64,000 bases of DNA from Lumnitzera littorea (Eukaryota; Streptophyta; Magnoliopsida; Myrtales; Combretaceae). The stretch covers positions 8,985,661-9,049,660 of the forward strand of contig JAMXBB010000009.1 of the NCBI GenBank assembly GCA_024138015.1. Direction: 5' to 3'. The notes under the pieces were generated by a model. It was not told the origin of the DNA. It worked only from the letters and a program-made list of their open reading frames with translations, and searched no databases. Below are positions 1-12,497 of this stretch, piece by piece (the stretch's first letter is position 1; every line of letters begins with the position of its first letter). The position numbers were made by a program, and so were the translations under genes.

Positions 1-1650
1 GGAATACTAAGGACTTCCAAGTAAGCAATTGAAACTTGTTGGAAAAGGAGGTTAATATCAATTTGCTTGGCCAATTGAGTTCTAATTGCTATCTAGTTAC
101 TTGCTAGATGTGCTTGTAAGTAATTGTACTACCATCAGTCTCATGTTTATTTATGTGCATATTGATGAAGATTTTGATTTATTAATCCCTCTTCATTGTG
201 ATTAACAATAGATGGTTCTAATTGGCTGTGACTTATTGTTTTTTTGAAGGTGACAACATAGTGACATGTGGATGTTTTTGCCTTTTGTGGCTAGTAGTCT
301 AAGAGGACTGGTTTTCTGTGTTTTGTAACTTGTAGCTCCTAAGGGTTTAAGTATCGATTACCAATTGTCGATGAGGGATTAGCTTATATTTTTACAGTTC
401 CCAATAGTTTCGAAGGGACTGGTTGGTTTCGTTGCATCCCGGTAGTATTTGGAGGGTAGTTTGTTTTTGTTATTAGATTATAATTGTGTGGTATGGAGCT
501 ACTTGACACATTGCTACATAATGAGTATAGTTGGTGTTATAGTAGCCTTCGTAGGACTTGTTGTTAACAACATATCAAGTGCTAATGGCTATGTGGATTA
601 TGTCAATTACAATGGTATATGACATGGTGCTTGATTTGAGAACGAGAGCTTCAATAACAAGCACCAATTAATGTATTTTATAGACAATGTAGATCGTAGC
701 ATACAATTTACTATCTTCAATTTCTTCGTAAATAATAGATGTTGTTAAAGCTAATTGATGTTTTAAGCCAATTTAGACTTGAGAAGATCTCTATAATTAA
801 ATATGATTTGATGGAATTATAACAATTATTTTGTGAGACCTTACTGTTAAGTTTCCCATATGAATCGTTGGAGGTTAATTTTTAAGGCCATAGTTGCAAC
901 AATCTTATTACTACAAGCTTGAAACTTTCAGGCCAAATAGTTGAAATAAATTTATTAGTGTTTGTTAACTTAGTTATTCACTATTTTTGGCATAGGGTAT
1001 TAAAAATAATATCAAAGCGAACCTCCTATTAGTAAGTGAATGATTTGAGCTTTGGTTTTAGTTTAGAGAAAAGGTTTGAGGAAGGTGAGAAGTATCATCG
1101 AGGTGTAACTCTTTACATGTTTCTAAGAAAATCTATAGGTAGTGGGTGGCCAAATCGTACACCAAAAAAGAGGAAAGATGAAAGATTTGGGTCCAATTGT
1201 AAGGTTTTGTGATAAAAACATTGCATGTTTAAAAAGGAGAGATTATTAGACCCTATGATAAAGTTTCCTACATGGATTGTGGGAGTTTAGTTATACATGG
1301 ATTGTGGGAGTTTAGTTTATATGACCATGATTATGAACACTTTATGTTTATTAGTATGGTTATTTATTACTTTTGGATTAGGATGTTAGCATAATTAAAT
1401 GTTTTAATTTGTTAGTTCTACATGGTGGCTAGCATACAGGTATTCTTTCCTGTCCTTACCATAGCCTATAAGGACAAGTGGCAAGTTTATGCACTCTTTG
1501 GTTCGGGGAGTGAGAGAATTTCTATTCAATACCTTTGAAGTATAGTTTTTATGCACAAATATGTTTCTTAGTGATAAAATGTGGGACAATATAAGAAGTT
1601 GCTCAAAGTCATTATACTTTTACAATATTGGGTTTTACAATGCAAATATA
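1..1650. other. Intergenic, no gene recognised
   Basis: AT-rich sequence without a convincing coding frame on either strand. The only open frame, about 60 codons on the minus strand near 1404-1589, has no recognisable motif. The one structured element is a short 25-bp tandem duplication, listed separately. Confidence 0.5.
1269..1318. repeat. 25-bp tandem duplication
   Basis: Two back-to-back copies of a 25-bp unit beginning tacatggattgtggg, at 1269-1293 and 1294-1318. They are nearly identical, so the duplication looks recent. No function is suggested. Confidence 0.85.
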
Positions 1651-1717
1651 ACTAGAGAGCAAAAAAGATTAATCTATAAAGAAGATAAGTTAATATATAC
1701 CTTCTAAAGCTAATAAT

Positions 1718-3856
1718 TCATCTCAAAATTAGCTTAGCTATAGCATGGCCTTCTGTCATCTGATAGTGATCGGTTAGGCCAAAATGTGCAAGTATAAGCC
1801 ATACATGAGTAATAAGCTCGCCACCCCGTCGCAACTGCTGAGCGTGGCTGTTTCCCTCACAGTGAAATGCTGCATAAAGGAGCATCTCTGTCCAAACCTT
1901 GGAAATCATTTCCCATTTCAGATTATGTTGTCCCACATGTATCTTATTTAATTCTGAAGCAACAATGCATCCGTCAAATAAAACTGATTTGCTTCTTCCC
2001 CCTTTAACAATTTTAGGGGGCAACTCAGTATTCACTTCAAGTAGCAATTTGGTAGCTTTGAAGAAACCTTGCAATTTTTGCAAATTATTTGATGCATGTT
2101 TCTTCTTTTTGAATAAGTTTTCGGGGAAGGTCCAACAATTCTTGAAGCGAGCACAAAGGGTTTTTTTATCAGCTTTGCTGGATAGACGCTCTTGGAAAAA
2201 CTTCATTGCTTCAGCCTTAGTGTCTCGAAGCCGAATCTGACCAATTCCGCTCGGTGGCATGGAGGGGTACATGATAAGCAAATAAAACATATACCTAGAC
2301 ATCAGCCTACCCAACCTTAGATATGGAACATCAGGGCGCATTTCATCGACACCCTCTTCACGGTCTGAGTAGTAGCACAACTCTGAAGCAACATGCCATG
2401 TAATGATGATTTGATCTAATGGTCCTTCAGTACTCCATTTCAGTCTATCACTTCGGTATTCTTCTAATACATGGCTTATATGGACCAGATCGCCCACACG
2501 CCCTTCCTCTGGCTTATTATATCTGTATTTGACATGCCTAAAGATTAGGTCTTTCAGGTCATCATGGATCTTTTCATGGATTGTGTAGTGGTACTTTTCT
2601 ACCTTATCATGTATTTTTATCAACTTCAGCATACTTGGACAGACAAGTGGTCTCTCCTTCAAGCAATAGCTAAGAAGACTAAACTGACCTACAGAATTTG
2701 ACCATCTAGGTTGTTTACATATCTGAAGAGAAGCGACAGCTCTAAGAAATGAAGGATTTCTGTCACCAGTGCTTAGCCATACATCGGTCCAGTCTGAAGA
2801 CAGAAGCATCACAATGGAATATATTTCCAGAAGAATTACCACCACTAGCAACAAGTAAGTAACTGCGAGGTCGACTTTTTCATAATGAGGCTTTTCAGCA
2901 ATGGAAAAACTTACCAATACAGTGCATGTGATTGAAAAAGTGATCAAACGTCGGCAGAAGCCCCATTGAGAATACAGCACCATAGCCTTACTATATAGCA
3001 CGTCATACATGAATCCCAGTTCAATTTCTGTTATTTTAAAAGCATTCTTCCAAGAAATATCCTTAAATACTTCTTGACTAGCGTCTTTATCATCATTACT
3101 TAGGATAAGATTCGCAAAAAGACGCTTGAATATTTGGATCAGGCTGTGAGCTTTAACAATTTCAGCTGCATCCTTGATGGGAGAATCGACTTTGGTGATA
3201 ATATCTTCCCTGATTTGAACCTCTACTATCTCGTCTGCTGTCACATCATACCCTTCAGCCTTCTTCAAGCTGTATTCCTCCATAAATCTCGGGTAATTAG
3301 GACTAGGATCTGGTGGTGCAAGCATGGAATCTTTTCGTTTCTCGCTGCTTGCCAACCAGAGTACCCAAGTCCTTTCCCCGTATTTAGTTACCCCTGCAAT
3401 AATCATCAGAAAAGACAACAGAGAGAGATAAGAAACAGACCATGCCATGAGGTAGATGTAAGCTGTCACCCCTGTTTGCACTGCTACTCCGAGCAAATGT
3501 CTTAACCACAATTCATTGTCTTCTAAGGCATAAGCTGTAATATTATCCGGTCCTCCTAAAAGCAATAGAAGACATGGTGCCCAAAATGCTGTGAGCCTAC
3601 TTCTCTCGTCCAGCATGCCAGATTCCTCATTGACATCTCCAAGCTTACTTGATAATATGCCAAGTGCTACAGTAGCTAGGGAGTCTGCGGACAAATATGC
3701 ACACCAAGTGACTATTCTGATCCAGAGATGGGTGTTAAATTTTCGGCGGTTTCCTACAAGGTTGAGTATCACTTGCAAGGCAAGGCATAACAAAACCATC
3801 AATCTCAGGTCCCAGTCATTCCACACGTTTCTCAGTCTTGGACTAATCAGCTCCAT
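1718..3856 (-). CDS. DUF4220/DUF594 family membrane protein
   Basis: Plant-specific integral membrane protein of unknown biochemical role, complete in one exon. The open frame runs upstream to 3922 (734 codons). I prefer the internal Met at 3854-3856 (712 aa), because family members usually begin a few residues before the LWNEW-like stretch (here VWNDWDLR), and because a good splice acceptor lies just before this ATG. Several hydrophobic segments follow (LMVLLCLALQVIL, then WIRIVTWCAYLSAD). Next come the family hallmark around LLLLGGPDNITAYALEDNELW and KYGERTWVLW. The C-terminal DUF594 block starts near residue 623 with KSVLFDGC, continues through WTEMLLYAAFHC and HAQQLRRGGELITHVW, and ends in AHFGLTDHY. 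Length and motif order are normal for the family and I see no frameshift. Such genes often occur in clusters, but only one is visible here. What the family does is not established. Confidence 0.93.
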   Translation of the reverse strand: MELISPRLRNVWNDWDLRLMVLLCLALQVILNLVGNRRKFNTHLWIRIVTWCAYLSADSLATVALGILSSKLGDVNEESGMLDERSRLTAFWAPCLLLLLGGPDNITAYALEDNELWLRHLLGVAVQTGVTAYIYLMAWSVSYLSLLSFLMIIAGVTKYGERTWVLWLASSEKRKDSMLAPPDPSPNYPRFMEEYSLKKAEGYDVTADEIVEVQIREDIITKVDSPIKDAAEIVKAHSLIQIFKRLFANLILSNDDKDASQEVFKDISWKNAFKITEIELGFMYDVLYSKAMVLYSQWGFCRRLITFSITCTVLVSFSIAEKPHYEKVDLAVTYLLLVVVILLEIYSIVMLLSSDWTDVWLSTGDRNPSFLRAVASLQICKQPRWSNSVGQFSLLSYCLKERPLVCPSMLKLIKIHDKVEKYHYTIHEKIHDDLKDLIFRHVKYRYNKPEEGRVGDLVHISHVLEEYRSDRLKWSTEGPLDQIIITWHVASELCYYSDREEGVDEMRPDVPYLRLGRLMSRYMFYLLIMYPSMPPSGIGQIRLRDTKAEAMKFFQERLSSKADKKTLCARFKNCWTFPENLFKKKKHASNNLQKLQGFFKATKLLLEVNTELPPKIVKGGRSKSVLFDGCIVASELNKIHVGQHNLKWEMISKVWTEMLLYAAFHCEGNSHAQQLRRGGELITHVWLILAHFGLTDHYQMTEGHAIAKLILR

Positions 3857-3859
3857 TGC

Positions 3860-4430
3860 CTGCCTTATCAAAAGGACATACAGCTTGTAAAAAATTATCA
3901 TAATAATCTCAAGGGATTTCAAATACTAGTGACTTTGAATATTTAATGGTGGTGGGGAATAACAATATCACTAAGGAAAATATGAAAGGAAAATGAGCAG
4001 AACGATTTCCGTTTTCATCATTGAAAATCTATTATGGAATGTTTATCTCTCACCATCTCTTGTCAACAAAAGCCATTAATGAGCACAACTTATTGAGATT
4101 AGCATGATATTATTTGACACCAGTCAATATCAAAAAAAGGCCTGAAAAACATCATTGGTGGGAAAAACAAATGCTTAACTCAAAATCATATGCATAAAAG
4201 CATGTTTTTCAACGCCAGTATTTCGATAGCAAGGAACTTCTCTACCAAATCATACATAGTACTGGCTCTGCCACCACTAGCTATCACAACAAAGCTGCAA
4301 GATCGTAGAAACACTATTTTCTTATAATTGCTACTTTATTATTTGCATACCCAGCAAGAAAAAGATGATTTGGTAAACAAACAAGTTCACGTATGTACCA
4401 ATATAAAGTACTAGACATTCAATCACTTAC
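3860..4430 (-). other. Probable 5'UTR intron of the DUF4220 gene
   Basis: On the minus strand a consensus donor, AAAG|GTAAGT, lies at 4431/4430. A matching acceptor, a pyrimidine-containing tract ending GGCAG, finishes at 3860, three bases before the preferred ATG at 3856. Splicing would remove the upstream in-frame ATG at 3922, which explains why the conserved protein appears to start 22 codons inside the open frame. This is inferred from splice signals only. Confidence 0.5.
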
Positions 4431-4900
4431 CTTTCAAGAATGGTCACTGTGGTCTGAAGAGCCAAATGGCTATTGTGAATAAGAGGATGCTGTACTTCTC
4501 CAGGTTTGTTAGTGCATAATGAGCCAAGTTGTCTAGTAATATAAGAATTTTCCAAACTCAATCGAAAAAACTGTGTAGCTTGTGATGTCTCAAAGTCTGT
4601 GGGGGGGAAATAAATAAGTGAAGAGCAGAAACAGCATTTTGACGTACAGAGGATAGAAAAGCAAGCCAATAGTATTTCAAGTGCTTTTTTTTTTTTTTTT
4701 TTTTCCCTCTCTCTCTCGTTCTGTCTTTTGTTTTCAAATACATTATTTTTAATCTATAAACGCATCGTTAACTAATGTCTCTTTGGCAGTATCTGCAGGG
4801 TAATGGAAAACCAGTTTTTCTGTCGTATAGGCATTTTCAAGTGATGACAAATTATATGTTATTCTCATTGAAAGTGGCTAAACTTTCTTTTTATATTTAA
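4431..4900 (-). promoter_or_regulatory. Candidate 5'UTR exon and promoter of the DUF4220 gene
   Basis: Upstream of the predicted intron donor lies a leader-like stretch with a long pyrimidine/T tract (about 4685-4710 on the plus strand, a purine tract in the transcript). A TATAAAAA box on the minus strand (4888-4895) would place the start of transcription near 4860. Short open frames here lack motifs and are probably untranslated. Confidence 0.3.
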
Positions 4901-6890
4901 AGGAAAGGAAAAATTTTTCCCCATAATCCGTAGAAAATAATAGAATTCTATAATATTTTTGAGCCATTTGATAATTTGTTAATCTAAAAGTTCCAACTTA
5001 GTAAATTTGGTATTTACGAACTTTATAGTTATTACGTAATATCCCTACTCTTATAATCTAAGAATTTTGACTAAGATTTGTCAAATGAAAAACTCTATTC
5101 AATGGGGTATATGGAGTTTGAACTCAAAAACTTTTGTTTTGATATTATGTTAAGTTTGGGTGTTCTGTTATGTCTTCTAATATTTAGCAATAATTAAATA
5201 ATAACTAGAATGTTAAAGTGAATGTAAATGGTACATAAGACTTGCCTAGAAGGTAAATGACGACGACTTGAACCTAGAGTTAGCCAATTCTCCCTAAAAT
5301 ACATCAAGGAACTGCAACTAGTCGTACAATATGATATAATGGGCTATTATATTTATCTATAGATTTGATTGAAGAACGCCTATTTTTACGGTTTAGATTG
5401 CTCGCATTTTATGTCATAATGTGTTGGAGATCTCTATCTTGGAAAATCTTTTAGTATGTATACAAGTCCTATTTTTTTTATGGTGCATTAGACAGATTGG
5501 CAGGGATCAAATTCCATAGTTCATTAGTTTAGTAATTCATTGTGGCTTGAAGGAGATTTGCAGGGGATTCAAAGACTCGTTAATAATTTTTCATCGTTTA
5601 TGAGACATTATTTTAAGTTTATGTTATTATTTTGAGATTTAGTTAGTGAATAATTATTTAGAGTTTTATCATCTCGAATATTCTCCATTAACCATTTTAT
5701 CCTCGATAAATATAATAAAAACAAAAAACATTGAGTATGAAAGATATCCAAAAAAAACTAAATAATAATAAATGATAATTTTTTCCCCAATTTCATGTAA
5801 TTTTTCTCAATTTTAAATTTTTTTGTTAATTTTATTTGGAAATGCTGGGTCTCAAAGAAGAGAAAAATTTAAGTGGGGTAAGTAGGTTTTAAAATAATAA
5901 TCATTAGTATTTTAGATACAATCCGTATATATTACGATTTTGTTAGTATTTATATATGTAGGTATATATAACTCATGCTTCGTACGGTTTTCTATTAAAA
6001 TGGTAACACTTAATATCAAAACTAGTGTAAAAAGAAAAAAAAAACAACCATTAATATGGATAGATAAAACAAAACTCGTTTGAAAAATATACAGTTGATC
6101 CTTATTTCATCAATTATATATGATGGGTAGAGCTAAAGCTGTCACAATTGACTTAAAGAGGTTTAGGTCAACAGCAGGCAAACTAAAATAATGCAGACAT
6201 GTTCTGCTTTTACATTGCAGGCATTGCATGCCTCACCTCAAACATTATACTACTTTATTTCTATTTAAAGCACTATCAAGCAAGTATGAAAATATTGCAC
6301 TATCATGGAGCATTAGGCTCTTAAATTAGCTGATGGCGGTTCTATTAAAATTTTATGTGTTATCAAAATAGAGAGGATTGTTTTTAGCTGATAACAATTT
6401 TAGATATAAAGTTTCGCAAGAATTGCAGTTATGCATCCTTATGTCTATTTCCTGTATAAATTGAGCAATTAAATCTTTCGATCTTAAAGAAAAAAAAAAA
6501 AGATAAATTATTTTTTCTCAATCCCTTAGTATCATTTTACTTTGTGTAAAATTAAAAAAGAATTTTCTAAAAATTGAAATTGAAATTACATAACTTTTAA
6601 ATATATTATTATATTATTTTTCAATTTTATTTTTACTTTTATATTCATTCTTTCGTGAACGAGACAATAATAGAAGGATCTAAAAGATTTAGAAGGCTTA
6701 GCATACATAGATCGAAATTTCCCTTTTGCAACTAGTCATCCTCCCTTTGGATAAAGTCTGGCTTTGGTATTAATTTAAAATGGTGACACCGTGTGGACTT
6801 CTTTGTTTTTTTTTCTTTTTATTTAGATTTTTATAATTCCCCTAATCTGGGATAGCATATGTCCGGCCCATTTTATCTATATTATTAAAG
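4901..6890. other. Intergenic, nothing recognised
   Basis: Very AT-rich, with many short poly-A/poly-T tracts and no sustained reading frame. I saw no transposon ends or RNA gene. Confidence 0.45.
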
Positions 6891-7218
6891 GATAAAGCTG
6901 TACAAATGAATTTTAATCTATAGTCATATGTTTAACCCATTTTTCAAATGAATTTAAATTAAGGTTTTTCGATTTTTTAAAAAGTGAGCCAAATGAATCA
7001 AGTTGTTTAACTTATAGGAAAGTGAGTTGTTTTAGTTGACTCATTTAATATATTTATACTTTTTATCCTCGAAGTAATCTATTTAACAAGTTTTTTTAAA
7101 TAAGTTAGGATTAATATTTTTAGCTTATTTAAAACCTAGTAAAAAAACCGGTCCATTTAACTTATAAGCCAGGAATAAGCTCAACTAAGTTGAGTTGTTT
7201 AATCCATCTACACACCTC
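6891..7218. mobile_element. hAT-like MITE, family 1 copy A
   Basis: About 328 bp starting gataaagctgtacaaatg and ending tacacacctc; the two ends are imperfect inverted repeats of each other. The flanks tattaaag (6883-6890) and tattaaaa (7219-7226) form an 8-bp target duplication with one mismatch, typical of hAT elements. The body is rich in phrases such as gagttgttt and cccattt, shared with copies at 26376 and 44501. It has no coding capacity. Confidence 0.6.
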
Positions 7219-7397
7219 TATTAAAAAGATTTTACTGCATTTATCGTCTTTATAGTTTTTAATTATTTCTTAACATTATAATAAAATTTAAATGTGATAA
7301 GCCAACTCTCTCACTATGTGTTGTCAACCGTAAAAATAAAAGGTACCCATTACCACATCCCTCAATTGTGGGAGTTGTACATGCCTACCATTTTAAA

Positions 7398-7505
7398 ATT
7401 GTTTCTAAACTCCATTTGAAGCTGCTTTTACGATAATTATTGTTTCTAAACTCCATTTGAAGCTGCTTTTACGATAATTAGTTTAAAACTGCTTTCACGA
7501 TAATT
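7398..7505. repeat. 41-bp tandem repeat, two full and one partial unit
   Basis: Two identical 41-bp units (7398-7438 and 7439-7479) beginning attgtttctaaactcc are followed by a diverged partial unit (7480-7505) that keeps the ctgctttcacgataatt end. After it the first ten bases of the unit appear once more. Confidence 0.85.
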
Positions 7506-7509
7506 ATTG

Positions 7510-8467
7510 TTTCTACGTTAAATTTGCGAGTAGCGCTGCTAGAAATTTAATGCAACAGCCTCTGGCTTTATTAAATATGCTCTACGTTGGTCAAAAGGGG
7601 AAAATGGGGAAAAAAGGACAATTGAAATGAAACTACCTTCGCTTCTGTAAAGTCTGTTAGATTAATAAGTACACAACCCTCTATAATAATTGTACAGGTA
7701 CATACCGTTGCCGTCTGATATTTTTCACACGGTTAAAGATTGGAAGATTTTTATCACTAGTTTTAGCTTGGGAGACTGGTTAAACACTAAAAAGTAAACT
7801 TTTATATATTAGCTTTTTGTAAAATATATAATCAAATTTAGAAGATTGAAAGTATTTCTAAAACTATTAACTATTGTCTTCAAGCATTTATTAATAAAAC
7901 ATTACAAATAAACTCTTAGAGCACATTTATCCTATAAGACCTCTAAAAGTTTTTTAAGCTACCACATTAATTTCTTTAGAAACCCTGCACTTAAAAAACC
8001 TCTATATTTTATCTCTAAGTTTATTTAACAAAGTTCTTTAACAATTTTTTTTTTGTGGGCCCTATATCCAATAACTTTTAAATCACTACTTTTAATATTT
8101 TTGTAAAAATAATTTTAGTATTATCAAATCTAATATATGTACAATATAATAAATATCATTATATTAACAATAAATATCATATGTATACATTAAAATAATG
8201 TCTTTTGTTTGATAAAAAAAAACAAACAGTTAGAACGTGCGTTGTCAAAAGCATGTCCCTACATGAAGGGACACACAATATATCGCTAAGTATTGATACA
8301 AAGTTCTCCATTCAGCTTAAGGAACGAGGGATAAAGCTACCCTTAGAAAATTAAAAAAAAAAAAAAAAATCTTTCATAATTTCTACCCTTATTAGCTAGT
8401 TTTACAATGTAATGTCAAGGAAAAATATTTTTAAAAATAGTGGGTTACTAAAACACTACCTTCCTTA
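7510..8467. other. Intergenic, nothing recognised
   Basis: AT-rich sequence with no supported gene, tandem array or transposon end. Confidence 0.4.
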
Positions 8468-9062
8468 TGTGTAACGACTTAAGCAAAAAATAAAGAATAT
8501 TCAAGCCAATAAATACTAATAGATCCATTTTAACCACTTAACTTAAAAGTTTAAAATTTATATTAACAAATTATTTACAACTATAGTTTTATAAACTAAT
8601 ATCATAATCTTTTACTATTCATATAGAATACTTAACCATAGAGTCTTATAATCTCTCCTCCATAAATACGTAACATTCTCATCTTAAGACTTAACAATTG
8701 AGCCTAGATTTTCGTCTATTTTTTATATACAATTCTAACCACCCACTATCTATAAGTCATCTTAAAAGTATGCAAGGAGTTACATCGACATTCCCCACCT
8801 TCCTTGGACCTCTCTTCTCAAAACTAGAGCTAGATTCGAATCATCTACCCACTGGCATGGGATTCGTTTTAATATCATTTGTAATGACTTAGGGCAAAAG
8901 TAATGAATATTTAAGTTAATAGACACTAATGGACCCATTTTAACCACTCGATCCAAAAGTTTTAAGTTTGTGTTGATAAAGTGTTTACAATCATAACTTT
9001 ATAAACTAATACCACAACCTTCCACAATCCATATATAACACTTAATTATGGGGTCTTTTAAT
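8468..9062. repeat. Pair of about 185-bp direct repeats
   Basis: Segments 8468-8652 and 8879-9062 align along their whole length with scattered substitutions. Both begin tgtaa(c/t)gactta and pass through a ccattttaaccact block, then ttataaactaatacca-like text. The 226-bp spacer contains no gene; its open frame, about 60 codons, is not convincing. The TGTAACGAC-like start recalls the termini of plant LTR retrotransposons, but no internal retrotransposon sequence is present. Confidence 0.7.
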
Positions 9063-9959
9063 AAATGTTGAGGATCAAGTATGTAATTTTCTCTACAAAC
9101 AGGTTTTATGAAGCTATTCCACCACTTAATTAACTGTACATTGTTAAAATTGTTTATAAGTCCTTTCATTTTTGGTAAACAATTTAAATTCTCTATAAAC
9201 TATGACAAAACAAGAGTTATATTTTGAGCCAACCATCTAAGTTTCAAGTTTTATATCATCTTTTCAAAAAGTCATCTATGTTTATGGCCATAATTCATAA
9301 GAGGTATTAATGAAGCAATTTACCAACAATATAAATATATCAAATTCGAATTATTCACTTAAGGGTGGATGATTTTTTTTTTTAAAACCAAATACATTAC
9401 ATATTACATTTTGAGAGGAGGAGGATTAGAACATAATCTATATTGTTGAAAAACTAGTGTTCTTGCTAAACTACAATGATTTTAGTGGGGTGGCCGATGA
9501 CTTAAATAACATAATAAAATATCAAATGTTGAATTGAATTTTGATGCAAATATAACAAACTTCTACTATAATTATTTCTTCAAAATGATTGTGCTTCGGC
9601 AAAACTTTCCACGTCCTTTTCCTTTTCTCCACATATTTTGCAAAACATGAATATTTAACAAGATAGGTAAATTTTGAGTATCGAAAAGGATTTTGCATTC
9701 GTCGTGTTGTCTAGCATATAGTGGGATTCGGCCCATCCTGTAAAAAGTCAGCCCAAAATTATTCTTTTGATTGATTATCAGCAAAATAAATGGGAATCCT
9801 TTTCTTTTTTATTTTTAAAACTATTCTAAATAAAAACCGTTATTTCTAGAGATGCAATGGAGTATAATTAAATTAGTATAGTATTGGATTCAAGCTAGCT
9901 TGATTTAGAAATTCGAAGCTAAAATTTAGCTGGAGTTCTAACGACTAATCTTCCTAGAT
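9063..9959. other. Intergenic, nothing recognised
   Basis: No supported coding frame. The 70-codon minus-strand frame near 9572-9784 has no motif. Weak resemblance of 9590-9650 to about 25960-26010 may be the eroded edge of the segmental duplication described next. Confidence 0.4.
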
Positions 9960-11274
9960 AAAAAAAAAAAATAAAAGGTAAAATAAAATCCATCTTTCTT
10001 GATTTTCCACCGATAAACATTTATTGCACCTACCAAAAATGGTGTAATTCTTAAAATTGATAAACAAAATTTTGAGCTTTTGAGTGGATATAACATTTCG
10101 AAAGTTACAAATTTTGAATATAAATATTCTTATGTCATATTCAATGCGCATGAATGATTTGTAAATGAAGGGAATGAGATTCAAAATGACAATTTCCTTC
10201 TTATGGTTGGAAATGTCCATCAAATAGAATGAAATGAAATACGTATATAATAGTAATTATCAAAAAAATCTTTAATTATTGAATATCATAATTACTTTAA
10301 AAATTAACAAATAAGTAATTTTGATTAATGATAATTAATTATAAGGGATAGAATCACGATTCTACCTTCTCGATAGTGGAATTCCTCTTTGAAATCAAAA
10401 TCACTAATTCTATGAAATCATGATTCTATTTTCTAAATACACTACCAAACAAGAAGAAAGTGAGTGGAAGTTAGCATCACGATTGTATTTTGATCCGTTT
10501 CTGTGTACCAAACATGATATTATAAAATATCTATTTATTGTGTTGGACATTGTTAATTTTTGTATCCATCATAATTAGAAATTGCATGTTAAAAGAAAAA
10601 CATCAAAGAAAAAAAAGGCCAAGAAAAGTTGGTACTCAGTAAGATGATTCTATCACGAAAGAGGCAAGGATCTTGTCTAAATATACAAAACGAATTATGA
10701 CAATGAAACGTAATTAGATTCTTGTCTTGATATGAATGAATCATTCTTTTCGTAGAGATCATTCTTTGACTGCTATACCAGTCATTGACAAAGCGTAGTT
10801 CAATTAACTCAACGGAGGAGGCGCTTGATGGGCTTGGTTTTAGCAATTACATAAGATGATGGTGGCATTCGCAATATGATGGGTGTTGAAATAATTCGAC
10901 CCAAACTTTGTGACTCATGGCTGTTCGTAGAGGGGGAGAGGGGGAAAAAAAATACAGAAAAAGAAGTTTCTTTCAACAAATTAAGAAATGCATTTCCCAT
11001 TTTTCATTATAAGTTACATTACATTTTGATTGCTTACAAATGGCAATGTGAAACTACATAGAATCCAACCAACACATAAAACTTAATTGAGATTACAAAA
11101 TAGGTTGCCTCTACAACCATTTCTTCTAAAAACTTACTTAGTATTCATAATATTTTGTTGATCAAATAAAGGAACATGATAGGTTTTCTATATAATCATG
11201 TCATTGGATTACAATAGCTTTAATTTACATATTAATTGCTTATAAATAGCAATATGAAATTACATTAAATCTAA

Positions 11275-11847
11275 CCAATATAGTACAAAAAAAGTCCTTA
11301 ACATTTACCTGTTTTTTTATTTTAGTTCTTAACGTTTAAAAAATTTCATTTCAGTCCTCAATCTTTGAAAAAATTTCTATTTCAATCCTTCTTTTATTTT
11401 TTCCATTAGTCATGACATGTATTGATAAAAATAAAAAATGTTACTTTTTCCGTTAGTCATGATATATATTGACAAAAATTGAAAATGTTAAGGATTGAAA
11501 TGAAACTTTTGAAGCATTAAGGATCGAAATAGAAAAAATAAGTAAACGTTAAGTAATTTTTTGTACTTTTCCCATAATTTAATAGCATTAGTAAAAGAGA
11601 ACTAATTTGCAAAATTTTTCAAATATTGGAGACTCAAATGAAAAATTTAAAACGTTAAAAACTAAAATAAAAAAAAATACGTTAAGGATTTTTTTTGTAT
11701 TTTTTCAATTTAAAATTTTACGTTGTCAGTTAAAAGGATTTATTTATAAACTTTTGTAAACGTTAAGAATTTAAATGAAAATTTTAAAACACTAAGGACT
11801 GAAATAAAAAATGAGATAAACATTAAAAATTTGTTTGTACTTTTCCC
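11275..11847. mobile_element. Composite hairpin MITE cluster
   Basis: The left part reads gtacaaaaaaagtccttaac, and its inverted form gttaag..ttttttgtacttttccc recurs at three right-hand ends (11573, about 11707 and 11847). The arms of the first unit (11275-11573) are long, with repeated phrases such as tttcatttcagtcc against ggattgaaatgaaa, so a single strand would fold into a hairpin. The gggaaaagtacaaa-type terminus is common in non-autonomous plant DNA elements. The paralogous position at 27480-27485 lacks the whole block, which confirms an insertion. Superfamily not determined. Confidence 0.65.
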
Positions 11848-12497
11848 TAAAACTTATGGAGATTAATGATATCTTAAAGGAACAAAATAGGTTGCCTCTA
11901 CAACCATTTCTCTAAATCCGTACTTCATATCCATTGTATTTTATGGATCAAATAAAGGAACATAATGGGTTCCTTATATAATCATTCCCTCATTTCCTAT
12001 AACGCTATTCGACAAATGTAATCCTCATTTGAAGTTTATAAGAAAAAAGATCCAAACTATGAACACTTAAAAACGCAAGTTCTAGAAATAGATCCGGTCC
12101 ACGTACATCATGTATTTTTAAACCCAGTGATTGTGCTTATCGCTTAAAGTCCTTAGCCAAAACTATCCTCAAATGGCAAATAATACATATACTTGTTTAC
12201 ATCACAAGATAAGATTGATCAAGCTTGAGATATTTGCCTTTTGGACATTACAAGCCTCCAAAAATCATATGCATCCTCATAATTAAACTATAATAATTCT
12301 CCAACTACACATAAGAAAGCACACACCAAAAATTCAAAAGCATGGATGTAAACAGAGGAAAAAAAAAATTTGTAGCTCTTAACTACATTATGGGGCTTGC
12401 ATTTCCTACTAGTATGGTTTATATTGCCCATACGAGGCAGTATTCATTGTGAAAAAATATAAATCATTACTAGTATAGTACAATCACCGTAAATAGG

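Noticed and set aside
1899..3890. Plus-strand open frames opposite the DUF4220 gene
   Set aside because: They are shadows of the conserved minus-strand coding sequence and contain no motif of their own.
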